A DNA stretch of 64,000 nucleotides from Lewinellaceae bacterium (GTDB lineage: Bacteria > Bacteroidota > Bacteroidia > Chitinophagales > Saprospiraceae): assembly GCA_016713985.1 (NCBI GenBank), contig JADJOD010000050.1:71182-135181 (forward strand). The letters run 5' to 3'. A program made the position numbers and the translations under genes. Shown here piece after piece: positions 36,824 to 44,911 of this stretch (position 1 is the first letter of the stretch; each line of letters opens with the position of its first letter). The notes beneath the pieces were generated by a model that had not been told where the DNA came from, made no database searches, and saw only the letters and a list, made by a program, of their open reading frames with translations.

Positions 36824-37522
36824 TCAATCCGACTTCAACCAACCCGTAATGCTCAACCTCGGCTGGTGGGTAAGCAACACCTCGTGTTCCAACTCGCTGC
36901 TTTTAAAAAACACACATTTACCGTTGTTGGGAGCGATGGTTTGTAAATGATCGTCGTGGTGGATGCATAATTCTCCGCCGTCCGCCTCCTGCCAGTTGGT
37001 ATTCAGGTACATAATCATCGAATAAGCCCGGCTTTTGTTGTTGCGGAACTGGTCGAGGTGTTTTTTGTAAAAACTGCCTTTTTCGTACAGGGCGTAGTGG
37101 AATTCGTACCCGGTGATGCCGGTATAGCAGGTACGGTTCAGGTATACGACAAAATGGTCGATCAGATCGAAAAAACTGTTTTCGTGCGGGTCGTCGTGCG
37201 CCCGGTCGAGCCAGTAGATCTTATCACTTCTGATCAATTGGTTCTGCACCAACAGCGCATTGTTTCCGATGCCGGCCGGAACGAGTTGCCGGTCTGCGTA
37301 GAGAGCGGTCAGGTTTTCTTTCAGGTGGGCGGCCAGCGGGGCATTCAAAAAGTGGTCGGACAAGCCTACTTTGCGCGTTATAAAACTGTCGATCAGGCAA
37401 TCGAAGGTGGTTTGCAATCGGTTGGATTGAAGCCGGCGGCGTAAAACCGGCGGCGCATCGAAGGTAGCGGCTATGTTTTTATTCCGGCCATCGATTTTTC
37501 CGGCCTGCTTTATATTCAGCAT
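36824..37522 (-). CDS. 2-oxoglutarate/Fe(II)-dependent oxygenase
   Basis: A 232-residue prolyl-4-hydroxylase-like dioxygenase of the SM-20/Ofd1 kind. The iron-binding residues are in KHLDQFRNN (H-x-D) and SSELEHEVLL (distal His), and the 2-oxoglutarate-binding Arg is in HQPRLSITGW. The YALYEKGSFYKKHLD and GGELCIHHDD stretches match the family. Bacterial members hydroxylate proline in translation factors or act on small molecules; the target is unknown here. The stop at 36824 lies shortly after the third repeat copy near 36780. Confidence 0.85.
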   Translation of the reverse strand: MLNIKQAGKIDGRNKNIAATFDAPPVLRRRLQSNRLQTTFDCLIDSFITRKVGLSDHFLNAPLAAHLKENLTALYADRQLVPAGIGNNALLVQNQLIRSDKIYWLDRAHDDPHENSFFDLIDHFVVYLNRTCYTGITGYEFHYALYEKGSFYKKHLDQFRNNKSRAYSMIMYLNTNWQEADGGELCIHHDDHLQTIAPNNGKCVFFKSSELEHEVLLTHQPRLSITGWLKSD

Positions 37523-37620
37523 TCCGCAGGATATTCCAGTTTTCAGGCCGTCAACAACCGGCCCGGCCCCTCATTTTTATGTAGTCCGCAAACAAACGAG
37601 CAAGGCCCGCTTAATTTTGG

Positions 37621-37628
37621 TACCTTTG
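37621..37628 (+). promoter_or_regulatory. TAnnTTTG element with ~95-nt leader for the cold-shock gene
   Basis: TACCTTTG matches the -7 consensus. The leader to ATG 37731 is about 95 bases and includes GGGCTGTGGGTGGCCGTTTTTT, which could form a weak hairpin with a T run, possibly an attenuator. Long leaders are usual for cold-shock genes. Confidence 0.45.
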
Positions 37629-37730
37629 TGTTCTCTTGCTGAGACAGGGGCTGTGGGTGGCCGTTTTTTAAGTTCTGCCTGCCACCGGTTTATGCTCAGG
37701 CGGGAAATATTTTTTAACTAAAATTGACAC

Positions 37731-38189
37731 ATGGCCAGATCGCAAGATTCTTTCAACAAAAAAGAACAAGAAAAAAAACGCAAAAAAAAGAACCAGGAGA
37801 AATTAGAACGCAGGGAACAGCGAAAGGCCGAAAAAGCCGAAGGCGGCGTCAAGACCTTTGAAGAGATGCTTTCCTACGTAGACGAAAACGGCTTCCTTAC
37901 CAGTACGCCACCCGATCCCGCCAAAAAGAAAAAATTCCGGGCGGAAGACATGATTATCGGCGCCCCCCCGCGGGATGACTCCCCGCAAGAAACCATTCGC
38001 AAGGGGCAGGTGAAGTTTTTCAACACCGAAAAAGGTTACGGCTTCATCATCGATGCGGAATCTCAAGACAGCATCTTTGTACACGTGAACAACATTTCCG
38101 GCCAAATCCGGGAAAACGACCGCGTGACGTTTGAAGTGGAAATGGGCCCCAAAGGTCCCAACGCGGTGAACGTAAAACTGACGAGTTAA
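37731..38189 (+). CDS. Cold-shock-domain protein with basic N-terminal tail
   Basis: RNA-binding protein of 152 residues. The C-terminal ~65 residues are a cold-shock domain: RKGQVKFFNTEKGYGFI contains RNP1, DSIFVHVNNI RNP2, and the domain closes with VTFEVEMGPKGPNAVNV. The N-terminal ~85 residues are a lysine- and glutamate-rich, probably disordered tail (KKEQEKKRKKKNQEKLERRE) with one further conserved-looking segment (TFEEMLSYVDENGFL). Such tailed cold-shock proteins are widespread in Bacteroidota and are thought to act as RNA chaperones; the tail may increase RNA affinity. Confidence 0.92.
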   Translation: MARSQDSFNKKEQEKKRKKKNQEKLERREQRKAEKAEGGVKTFEEMLSYVDENGFLTSTPPDPAKKKKFRAEDMIIGAPPRDDSPQETIRKGQVKFFNTEKGYGFIIDAESQDSIFVHVNNISGQIRENDRVTFEVEMGPKGPNAVNVKLTS

Positions 38190-38196
38190 GAAGATA

Positions 38197-39264
38197 TCAT
38201 AAGCGCCTGATTCCCAGCCCACTGCCTCCAGCCAGAGACAAACACCCGTTTTCCAGTCTGAACCCGCCGCTGACGACATCTTCCGCGAGGTCGAAACTGC
38301 CGTCGAGGTCGAGGTAACGGGTGTGGGAGCAGGCAAATGCAGCGTGCAGGGCGGCAGTGATACTGACGATGCTTTCGTCATTGCAGCCCCAAAACAGGTC
38401 GATTTTCGCCTGCCGGGCAATCTCCGCAATGTGCAAAGCACCGGCGATCCCCCCGCATTTCATGAGTTTGATGTTAAAAATACCGAACGGTTGCGGGGGC
38501 GTCGCCAGGGTGCGGGCCGAATCCGCCGACAGGATCGATTCGTCGGCGACTAATATTTTCCGGACACCGGGATCAAATTCGAGCAGGGATTTTTCCAATC
38601 CTGCCGGCAGGGGTTGTTCGATGAGTTCGAGATTCAGGCGCCGGGTGGCCGACAAAAAAATGGTCAAAGCCGCCGGATCGTACCCCTGGTTGGCATCTAC
38701 CCGGAGGATCATTTGCCGCCCGAAACGTTCGTGCAGTTTCAACACCCGTTCGATGTCTTCTTCCACCTGCATGCCCGTTTTAATTTTCAGGATGCGGAAA
38801 CCCTGCCGGTAAAAGGCCTCGGCTTCTTCCAGCGTGCCGGTCGCATCCATGATGCCGATGGTCACGGAGGTGGGCAGGGATGTTATTTTTTGACCGTACA
38901 AGGCCACTACCGGTACCCCTGCAAACTGCGCATACGCATCGTGCAGGGCAATATCGAGGGCCGCCAGTGTGCCCGGCGCGCCGGGAAACTGTGTGTATAC
39001 TTCTTCGATCAGGCGGCGGAATTGCCGGATGTCGCGCCCCTGCAACCGTTCGAACACCCCGGAGCGGCAGTTTTCCAGGCATTGGGCGGGCGTTTCACCC
39101 ACCACTTCGGGTGCGGGATTGGCGGCGCCCAGGCCGGTGATCCCGTTGTCCAGTTCCACTTCCAGAAACACGTTTTCCACGTCGGAACAAACGAGGTGAG
39201 CAATGGTATACGGCTTTTTCAGGGCCAGGTTCGCCGACCAGGCCCGGAGGGATCTGATTTTCAT
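38197..39264 (-). CDS. Dipeptide epimerase-like enolase-superfamily enzyme (DgcA-like)
   Basis: Cytoplasmic enzyme of the enolase superfamily, muconate-lactonizing subgroup, 355 residues. Catalytic features are present: the KIK pair in RILKIKTGMQ, metal ligands in LRVDANQG, LIEQPLP and LVADESI, and the opposite-face Lys in NIKLMKCGG. Family members epimerise L-Ala-D/L-Glu dipeptides. A close group, DgcA, racemises N-acetyl-D-glutamate and is encoded beside a DUF1611 protein (DgcN). This gene overlaps a DUF1611 gene by four bases, so the DgcA role is a good alternative. ATG 39264 replaces a longer frame to 39357. Confidence 0.85.
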   Translation of the reverse strand: MKIRSLRAWSANLALKKPYTIAHLVCSDVENVFLEVELDNGITGLGAANPAPEVVGETPAQCLENCRSGVFERLQGRDIRQFRRLIEEVYTQFPGAPGTLAALDIALHDAYAQFAGVPVVALYGQKITSLPTSVTIGIMDATGTLEEAEAFYRQGFRILKIKTGMQVEEDIERVLKLHERFGRQMILRVDANQGYDPAALTIFLSATRRLNLELIEQPLPAGLEKSLLEFDPGVRKILVADESILSADSARTLATPPQPFGIFNIKLMKCGGIAGALHIAEIARQAKIDLFWGCNDESIVSITAALHAAFACSHTRYLDLDGSFDLAEDVVSGGFRLENGCLSLAGGSGLGIRRL

Positions 39265-40307
39265 AACAACAAAGCTTGTAGCGCGGGCAGAATGGGTCCG
39301 ACGCCCTGTTCGATCGGCAGCAACACGGGAATCGCCAGCGACAACTCGTATTGGCACTGATAATCAAAGGCTTCCGCTTCCGTACAATCTTCCGTATTCA
39401 AGGCCAGGGCCAGCACCTGCGATCCGTACTGGCGGATCAGCGCTATTTCGGATTCCACCGGCGGTATCTCGCCCCAGTGGGGTTCGTTGTCGTAGTATTT
39501 TCGTTTGGGAGCGTGCACCAGGATCACCTGCCGGGCATTGCCGGAGATCAGCAGTTCCGGGCCGCAGGGGCCGCTGGGGTTGCGCAGCGCCGACTGGCCT
39601 TCGAGCAGGATGAGATCGGGGCGGGTTTCGTTCCAGCAGGACAGGATGGCGTGTTCCAGTTCGCCGGTGACAAAATCATTGAGCGTGGAATCAAAAATGA
39701 ACCCGTATGACCCGCCCTGCAACCAGCCCGTCTGGCCGGTATAGATCATCTGTGCGTTTATCCCGGCCGCTGTGCAGGCTTGCCGAAGCATACGGGCGGT
39801 GGTGCGTTTGCCCACGGCACAATCCGTTCCGATAACGGCGATGACGGGGCACGGCACGTCGTGGATGGCACCCGTCCAGAAATGCAGGTCGCTGCGTGGT
39901 TTAGGTTTGCGAATATCGGTGAGTTGTACGCCGTGTGCCTGTGCCAGCGCGACCAGTTCCGGTTTTTCCGTTAAATAATCGTGCAGGCCATTGACGACCG
40001 ACAGGCCGCGCCGGATGGCCGCGCGAATGTCGTCCAGCATGTCGGCGGGCAAAATCCCCCCCACAGTGGCGACGCCGATGATGAGGTGATCAACCGGGCC
40101 GGCCTGCTCCAGCGCCGTTTCAAGAGAAGCAAACACAGGAATATCGCGGTGACGGCCGTCCAGCAACACTCCCGCGTCCTGCCCGGCAGCAGGTGGGTCG
40201 ATCACGCCGGCGATTGTAAACCGTTCGCTGCCGCGGATCAATCCGTGTGCCGTTTTGGCATCGGTGGTGGACAGCAGTCCGTTGGTCAGGATAAGCGCTC
40301 TGTTCAC
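39261..40307 (-). CDS. DUF1611 P-loop protein (DgcN-like)
   Basis: A 348-residue DUF1611 protein with a P-loop (VIGTDCAVGKRTTAR) and a CoA/NTP-binding fold. In marine bacteria the DUF1611 protein DgcN N-acetylates D-glutamate, handing N-acetyl-D-Glu to DgcA. The start is taken as GTG 40307, eight bases after the upstream stop; the frame runs open to 40394 inside that gene. The neighbouring genes suggest a D-amino acid or D-amino-acid peptide pathway. The substrate remains inferred: the other family function, linked to dipeptide epimerases, is peptide metabolism. Confidence 0.78.
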   Translation of the reverse strand: MNRALILTNGLLSTTDAKTAHGLIRGSERFTIAGVIDPPAAGQDAGVLLDGRHRDIPVFASLETALEQAGPVDHLIIGVATVGGILPADMLDDIRAAIRRGLSVVNGLHDYLTEKPELVALAQAHGVQLTDIRKPKPRSDLHFWTGAIHDVPCPVIAVIGTDCAVGKRTTARMLRQACTAAGINAQMIYTGQTGWLQGGSYGFIFDSTLNDFVTGELEHAILSCWNETRPDLILLEGQSALRNPSGPCGPELLISGNARQVILVHAPKRKYYDNEPHWGEIPPVESEIALIRQYGSQVLALALNTEDCTEAEAFDYQCQYELSLAIPVLLPIEQGVGPILPALQALLL

Positions 40308-40315
40308 GGGTTCGT

Positions 40316-42847
40316 TTATTTTCGTTTGATCAATACACCCGGAAATTGCCCGGTGGGTTGTTGTGCCGTATAAACTACCTGGCCGTTGACCCACACTTTT
40401 TCGATACCGGAAGAAAGTGCGTCGGGGTGTTGTATGGTAGCGTGGTCCGAGACGCTTGCCGGATCGAACAGCACGAGGTCGGCGAAATAACCCGGCGCAA
40501 CAATGCCCCGGTCGGTGATGCCGAGGTGTTCGGCTGTGAGGCCCGTCATTTTGTACACCGCCGTTTCCAGGGGCATGATCTTCCGTTCGCGCACATAACG
40601 GCCCAAAACGCGGGTAAAGGCGCCGTAACCCCGCGGATGCCCGCCCCAGGAGCCATCCGAACAGATGTTGGTATGCGGCCAGGCCAAAAAACTTTCCACA
40701 TCGGATTCAATCATCGACTTGCCCATTATCCCTTCCGTATTACCCTGAAAATCAGGGTGTTTTGCATCAAATTCCGCAGCCGCCGCGATGAGATACATCA
40801 GGGTTTGCGCGGGTTTTTCCCGGCGCATCGCGGCCACTTCCAAAATACTTTTTCCGGAATATCCGGGGTTGGGGGCGTAATCGAGCAGCAGCGATTTTTC
40901 CGGGTCAAACAATTGATCCACAGCAAATTCCGCACTTGCCGGATTGCTGTAATCGCGGTTGGGGAACAATACACGCAGGGTGGATCGCCAGAAATCGTAG
41001 GGATAACAGTCGGCGGTGATGTTTATGCCGGAAGCCCTTGCGTTTTCGAGTTGCGCCAGCAGTGCGGGAGCATCGCCCCAACGGTTGCGTTTGGCAATTT
41101 TGATGTGCGATATCTGCACCGGCAGCCGGGCTTCCCGTCCAATCAGAATAACCTCTTCAATCGCCTCGTCCAGGTTGATGTCTTCACTGCGAATGTGGCT
41201 GATGTAACGCCCACCCGATTCACCGGCTGTTTTTGCCAGTTCGAGCACCTCGCCCCGGTTGGAATAAAAAGCGTTTTCGTACTCCAGGCCCGTTGCAAGG
41301 CCCAGCGAACCTTTATCCATTTCCAGTTTCAGCAAGGATTTCATTTTTGCCACTTCTTCCGGGCGGGCTACCCGGAGCACGTCGTTTTCACCCATTACCG
41401 TTTCGCGCAGGCTGGTATGGCCGGTATAGGTGGCTACGTTGACCGCTACGGGGCGTTTTTCAAAAAAACGTTGAATCGTATCGATGGGAATACCCGAGCC
41501 GTCCTGCCCGATCACGATACTCGTAACTCCCTGACTGACAAGCGCCAATGCGCCGGGATTGTCTTCCAGTCCGCCGAAATGATGGCTGTGACTGTCGATA
41601 AAACCCGGCGCCAGGGTGTATCCGCCGCCGTCGGTGACGGCTTCCCCTGGCAGGGGGGCCAACTCGCCCGTTTCCCAGATTTTGTCGTTTCTCAGGCGCA
41701 CGGAGCAGGCGCGCGCGGGCAAACCGGTGCCGTCGAGCAGCTTCACCCGTGTAATGAGTTGCAGGCGGGGCAATTCCGGATTTTTTCCGGCCAGGATGGC
41801 TTTGACATACCGGTGCACAGTGCCGTCGGAGCCGCTGCTGAGCACAATCACCGTTTGGCGGCGGCCGGTATCGCGGATGATCTCGTTCAGAAAACCGACC
41901 CAGCCACCCGTATGCGACAACACGAGGCCCGTCGAATCGACAAACCAGCCAAAGCCGTAGGCATAGGTGTTTCCGTTATTGAGCCGGACCGGTGTGAAGG
42001 CTTCCTGCAGGGTTTGGGCCGGCACAAGTTGTTGGGTGTACAGGGCCTGTTCCCACTTCAGCAGGTCTTCAACCGACGAATAGATATTTCCATCGCCGAC
42101 CACGCCGTCGAAACGAATGAGGTCGTTGGGCAAATCCCGGCCGTTTTCCCGCCGGAAACCGAATACCCTGTTGGCGGGCGACTGTTTCATGGCGAGGGTG
42201 TAGATATAGGTATCGTTCAGGCCAAGCGGCCCGGTGATCTGTTGTTTAAAAAAGGCGTCGACGGGCATTCCCGCCGCTTTTTCAATCAGCGAAGCCAGCA
42301 ACACATAGCCGGTATTGCAATATTCCCATTGTTCGCCGGGCTGGAACACCGGTTCCGGCTTGTGTTCGGCGAGTAGTTGGAGCAGTTTGTCGTTGGTGAG
42401 GGTGTCGAGGGTATTGTGGTGTGCCAGCACGAGGTCGAAATATTCCGGCAAACCGGAAGTATGGGTCAGCAGGTGCCGGATCGTCACCTTTTCGTAGGGG
42501 AACGAGGGCAGGTATTGCCGCACCGGATCGTCGTAGCGGAGCCGGCCTTTTTCCTGCAACATCATGACCATCATGGCGATAAATTGTTTCGATATTGAAG
42601 CCAGGTTGAAGGCCGATGTGGTTTGCAGGGGTTCCTGCGTGGCGATATTGGCCGTACCGAACGCTTTTTTATACACAACTTTGCCGTGGTCGGCCACCAG
42701 GACGGCGCCGTTGAACATCGCCTGGCGATTCAGTTGGGTCAGCGCGGAATCCAGGGTGTGTAGTTGCGCGGGGCCGGGTTGTGCGTGCAGGGGCAGGGTG
42801 CAGAGGCAGAAGATCACCCCTGGCAGGGCGTTTTTTAATACGTTCAT
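40316..42847 (-). CDS. Serine beta-lactamase-fold domain fused to D-aminoacylase
   Basis: An 843-residue exported two-domain hydrolase (signal ends near residue 22). Residues ~28-355 are a class C/S12 serine hydrolase: SISK (Ser84, Lys87), YCN (Tyr176, Asn178) and SHTGG (His312). Residues ~362-843 are an amidohydrolase of the N-acyl-D-amino-acid deacylase type: PGFIDSHSHH metal ligands (His420, His422), TGLEYENAFYS, YISHIRSED, QISHIK, ADCYPYDFW and SDGSWGGHPRGYGAF. S12 enzymes include D-amino-acid peptidases; deacylases free D-amino acids. First gene of a tight operon with DgcN- and DgcA-like genes. Initiation at ATG 42847, not TTG 42856. Confidence 0.85.
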   Translation of the reverse strand: MNVLKNALPGVIFCLCTLPLHAQPGPAQLHTLDSALTQLNRQAMFNGAVLVADHGKVVYKKAFGTANIATQEPLQTTSAFNLASISKQFIAMMVMMLQEKGRLRYDDPVRQYLPSFPYEKVTIRHLLTHTSGLPEYFDLVLAHHNTLDTLTNDKLLQLLAEHKPEPVFQPGEQWEYCNTGYVLLASLIEKAAGMPVDAFFKQQITGPLGLNDTYIYTLAMKQSPANRVFGFRRENGRDLPNDLIRFDGVVGDGNIYSSVEDLLKWEQALYTQQLVPAQTLQEAFTPVRLNNGNTYAYGFGWFVDSTGLVLSHTGGWVGFLNEIIRDTGRRQTVIVLSSGSDGTVHRYVKAILAGKNPELPRLQLITRVKLLDGTGLPARACSVRLRNDKIWETGELAPLPGEAVTDGGGYTLAPGFIDSHSHHFGGLEDNPGALALVSQGVTSIVIGQDGSGIPIDTIQRFFEKRPVAVNVATYTGHTSLRETVMGENDVLRVARPEEVAKMKSLLKLEMDKGSLGLATGLEYENAFYSNRGEVLELAKTAGESGGRYISHIRSEDINLDEAIEEVILIGREARLPVQISHIKIAKRNRWGDAPALLAQLENARASGINITADCYPYDFWRSTLRVLFPNRDYSNPASAEFAVDQLFDPEKSLLLDYAPNPGYSGKSILEVAAMRREKPAQTLMYLIAAAAEFDAKHPDFQGNTEGIMGKSMIESDVESFLAWPHTNICSDGSWGGHPRGYGAFTRVLGRYVRERKIMPLETAVYKMTGLTAEHLGITDRGIVAPGYFADLVLFDPASVSDHATIQHPDALSSGIEKVWVNGQVVYTAQQPTGQFPGVLIKRK

Positions 42848-42877
42848 ACGATTCAAAAGGCTTCAGATTTAAATAAC

Positions 42878-42952
42878 AGGACGGAAACCTTTTCCGTCCA
42901 GGTGATTCATTCTCAGAATGTTCGGAAAAAAATCAGTGCCATTAATTTTGTC
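42878..42952 (-). repeat. Dispersed ~75-bp intergenic repeat, copy B
   Basis: Inverted copy of the repeat at 827-900, starting with the GACGGAAACC/TTTCCGTC hairpin. It fills part of the 42848-43173 gap, which otherwise shows no gene; a short open frame at 42902-43177 is not convincing. Confidence 0.8.
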
Positions 42953-43173
42953 CGCTTACTTAAAAGTGTAAAGATGCCGGTTTCGGGAATAGTGGCAGAC
43001 CCGGCGCCAAAATTCAGGAAAATGTTCGTTTGGGGCTTGAGATATTCGAACGGGGCGGGATTTGCCTGTTTGTATCCGATTAAAAGTAATGATACTTTTG
43101 AGCGGATGTTTGAACGGCAGGCGGGCGACCGGCAGCACTCCTTGCTCCATAATCTTAAATGTATCAATCCGTT

Positions 43174-43755
43174 ATGACAAATCCTCGAATCCGGAATTTA
43201 ACCCTGGAAGTACTTTCCGACAACTGGTACACCCTGCGAAAAGCCAGTTTTGAATTTCAAACCAAAAACGGAAGCTGGCAACACCAGAACCGGGAAGCGT
43301 ACGACCGGGGCAACGGCGCCACCATCCTGCTTTACAACCGCGGGTTGGGCACGGTTATCCTGACCAAACAATTCCGGATGCCGACGTACCTGAACGGCAA
43401 TACAACCGGTATGTTGATCGAAACATGCGCCGGATTGCTGGATCAGGACAACCCGGAAGATTGTATTCGCCGGGAAACGGAAGAAGAAACGGGTTACCAG
43501 GTCACCGACGTGCGCAAGGTATTTGAAGCGTACATGTCGCCCGGTTCGGTCACCGAATTGTTGTATTTTTTTGTAGCGGAGTATGCCAAAGAACACAAGG
43601 TAAACGAGGGCGGCGGACTGGAAGACGACCAGGAAGACATCGAGGTGTTGGAAATCCCGTTTGACTATGCGCTGGAAATGATCAAAAACGGCGAGATCAA
43701 AGACGGAAAAACGATCATGTTGCTTCAATACGCCAGGATAAATCAAATCCTTTGA
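43174..43755 (+). CDS. Nudix hydrolase (NudK-like)
   Basis: Cytoplasmic Nudix hydrolase of 193 residues resembling GDP-mannose/ADP-ribose pyrophosphatases of the NudK/NudF group. The Nudix box AGLLDQDNPEDCIRRETEEETGY fits G-x5-E-x7-R-E-x2-E-E-x-G with its metal-binding glutamates; upstream is YDRGNGATILLYN. It would cleave a nucleoside diphosphate sugar. The start MTNPRIRNL at ATG 43174 is chosen over 43159. The next gene is on the same strand, 127 bases downstream, with a repeat copy between. Confidence 0.88.
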   Translation: MTNPRIRNLTLEVLSDNWYTLRKASFEFQTKNGSWQHQNREAYDRGNGATILLYNRGLGTVILTKQFRMPTYLNGNTTGMLIETCAGLLDQDNPEDCIRRETEEETGYQVTDVRKVFEAYMSPGSVTELLYFFVAEYAKEHKVNEGGGLEDDQEDIEVLEIPFDYALEMIKNGEIKDGKTIMLLQYARINQIL

Positions 43756-43776
43756 GTTCAAACAAATATGTACCAG

Positions 43777-43851
43777 GGCAAAATTAATGACGCCAATTTT
43801 CTTCCGAACATTTTGAAAATGAATCATTTGTACGGAAAAAATTTCCGTCCT
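43777..43851 (+). repeat. Dispersed ~75-bp intergenic repeat, copy C
   Basis: Same orientation as 827-900 and inverted relative to 42878-42952. Copies B and C therefore flank the Nudix gene as inverted repeats. Confidence 0.85.
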
Positions 43852-43882
43852 GCTACTTACCACCCAATAACCCATACAACAA

Positions 43883-44848
43883 ATGACGCTACTTGACAAA
43901 ATATTGCCGGCCGACGACACAAAACGGAAATGGGTTTCCATCGGGCTGACCCTTATTATTTCGGGGTTGCTCACCCTTTGGGGCATTTACGGAATCGGCC
44001 AGTACGGCATCGCCCTTTTTATTTTGACCCCGCTTTTTATGGGCGCCGGGCCGGCTATCCTGTACGGGCACAACAAACCCCTCAGCCGAAAACAGGCGTG
44101 GCAATCCGGCCTGCTGACCCTCGGCATTTTCAGCGCCGGGTTGCTGGTTTTTGCCATTGAAGGTATTATTTGTATCGCCATGGCGGCGCCCATCGGGGTT
44201 TTGCTGACCTGGCTGGGTAGTTTGATCGGTCATGCTATCGTCAGCAAGGCGCCCGGCGGATCGCCAACCACCCTGCTGATTTTAATTGCCGCGATTCCTG
44301 CCCTGGCGTTTATTGAAAACGGTGAAGAACCGGCGCTGAGCTCCGTGACAACCGCCATAGAAATAAACGCCGGCCCGGAAACCGTCTGGAAAAATGTGGT
44401 GGAATTCCCGCCCTTGAACGAACCCACGGAGTTTATTTTTAAAACGGGTATCGCCTATCCGGTCAACGCCGTCATCGAGGGAACGGGTGTGGGCGCCGTC
44501 AGGCACTGCAACTTCACCACGGGCAGTTTTGTAGAGCCCGTCACCGTCTGGGACGAACCCCGGCTGCTGAAATTCGACGTGGTGCAGCAGCCCCTGCCCA
44601 TGAAAGAACTGAGTTTCTGGGACATCGACGCGCCCCACCTGCACGATTATTTCGCGTCCAAATGCGGGCAATTCAAACTGACCCCTCTGGCCAACGGGCA
44701 CACCCTTTTGGAAGGAACAACCTGGTATTCGCACGACATCAAACCGGTTTTTTACTGGCAACTCTGGAGCCGCCACATCATCCATAAAATCCACGAACGG
44801 GTATTGACGCATATCAAAACCAATGCGGAACATGAGCGGGGTCGGTGA
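43883..44848 (+). CDS. Membrane protein with C-terminal SRPBCC domain
   Basis: A 321-residue protein with four or five N-terminal membrane helices (about residues 18-150) and a soluble C-terminal region of the SRPBCC/START-like fold: TAIEINAGPETVWKNVVEF begins it, as in that fold, and it ends with LLEGTTWYSHDIKPVFYWQLWSRHIIHKIHERVL. Such domains bind hydrophobic ligands. The combination is found in Bacteroidota, but its role is unknown to me. It is followed 63 bases later by the serine hydrolase-deacetylase fusion gene on the same strand. Confidence 0.7.
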   Translation: MTLLDKILPADDTKRKWVSIGLTLIISGLLTLWGIYGIGQYGIALFILTPLFMGAGPAILYGHNKPLSRKQAWQSGLLTLGIFSAGLLVFAIEGIICIAMAAPIGVLLTWLGSLIGHAIVSKAPGGSPTTLLILIAAIPALAFIENGEEPALSSVTTAIEINAGPETVWKNVVEFPPLNEPTEFIFKTGIAYPVNAVIEGTGVGAVRHCNFTTGSFVEPVTVWDEPRLLKFDVVQQPLPMKELSFWDIDAPHLHDYFASKCGQFKLTPLANGHTLLEGTTWYSHDIKPVFYWQLWSRHIIHKIHERVLTHIKTNAEHERGR

Positions 44849-44911
44849 AGCGGTGTGGTTTTAAACCGGGGTATTGCAAACAGGATCAGGCCATTAAATT
44901 TTTATAAAATT

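Noticed and set aside
36536..36946. Plus-strand frame of 136 codons across the palindrome array
   Set aside because: Its translation is the palindromes themselves (repeated DGFGNPSYKS), overlapping the real 2OG oxygenase gene on the other strand.
40346..42376. 676-codon plus-strand frame opposite the beta-lactamase/D-aminoacylase gene
   Set aside because: Shadow of the real minus-strand gene, which has two complete catalytic motif sets.
42902..43177. 91-codon plus-strand frame in the repeat-containing gap
   Set aside because: It begins inside repeat copy B and overlaps the Nudix start; composition and context do not support a gene.
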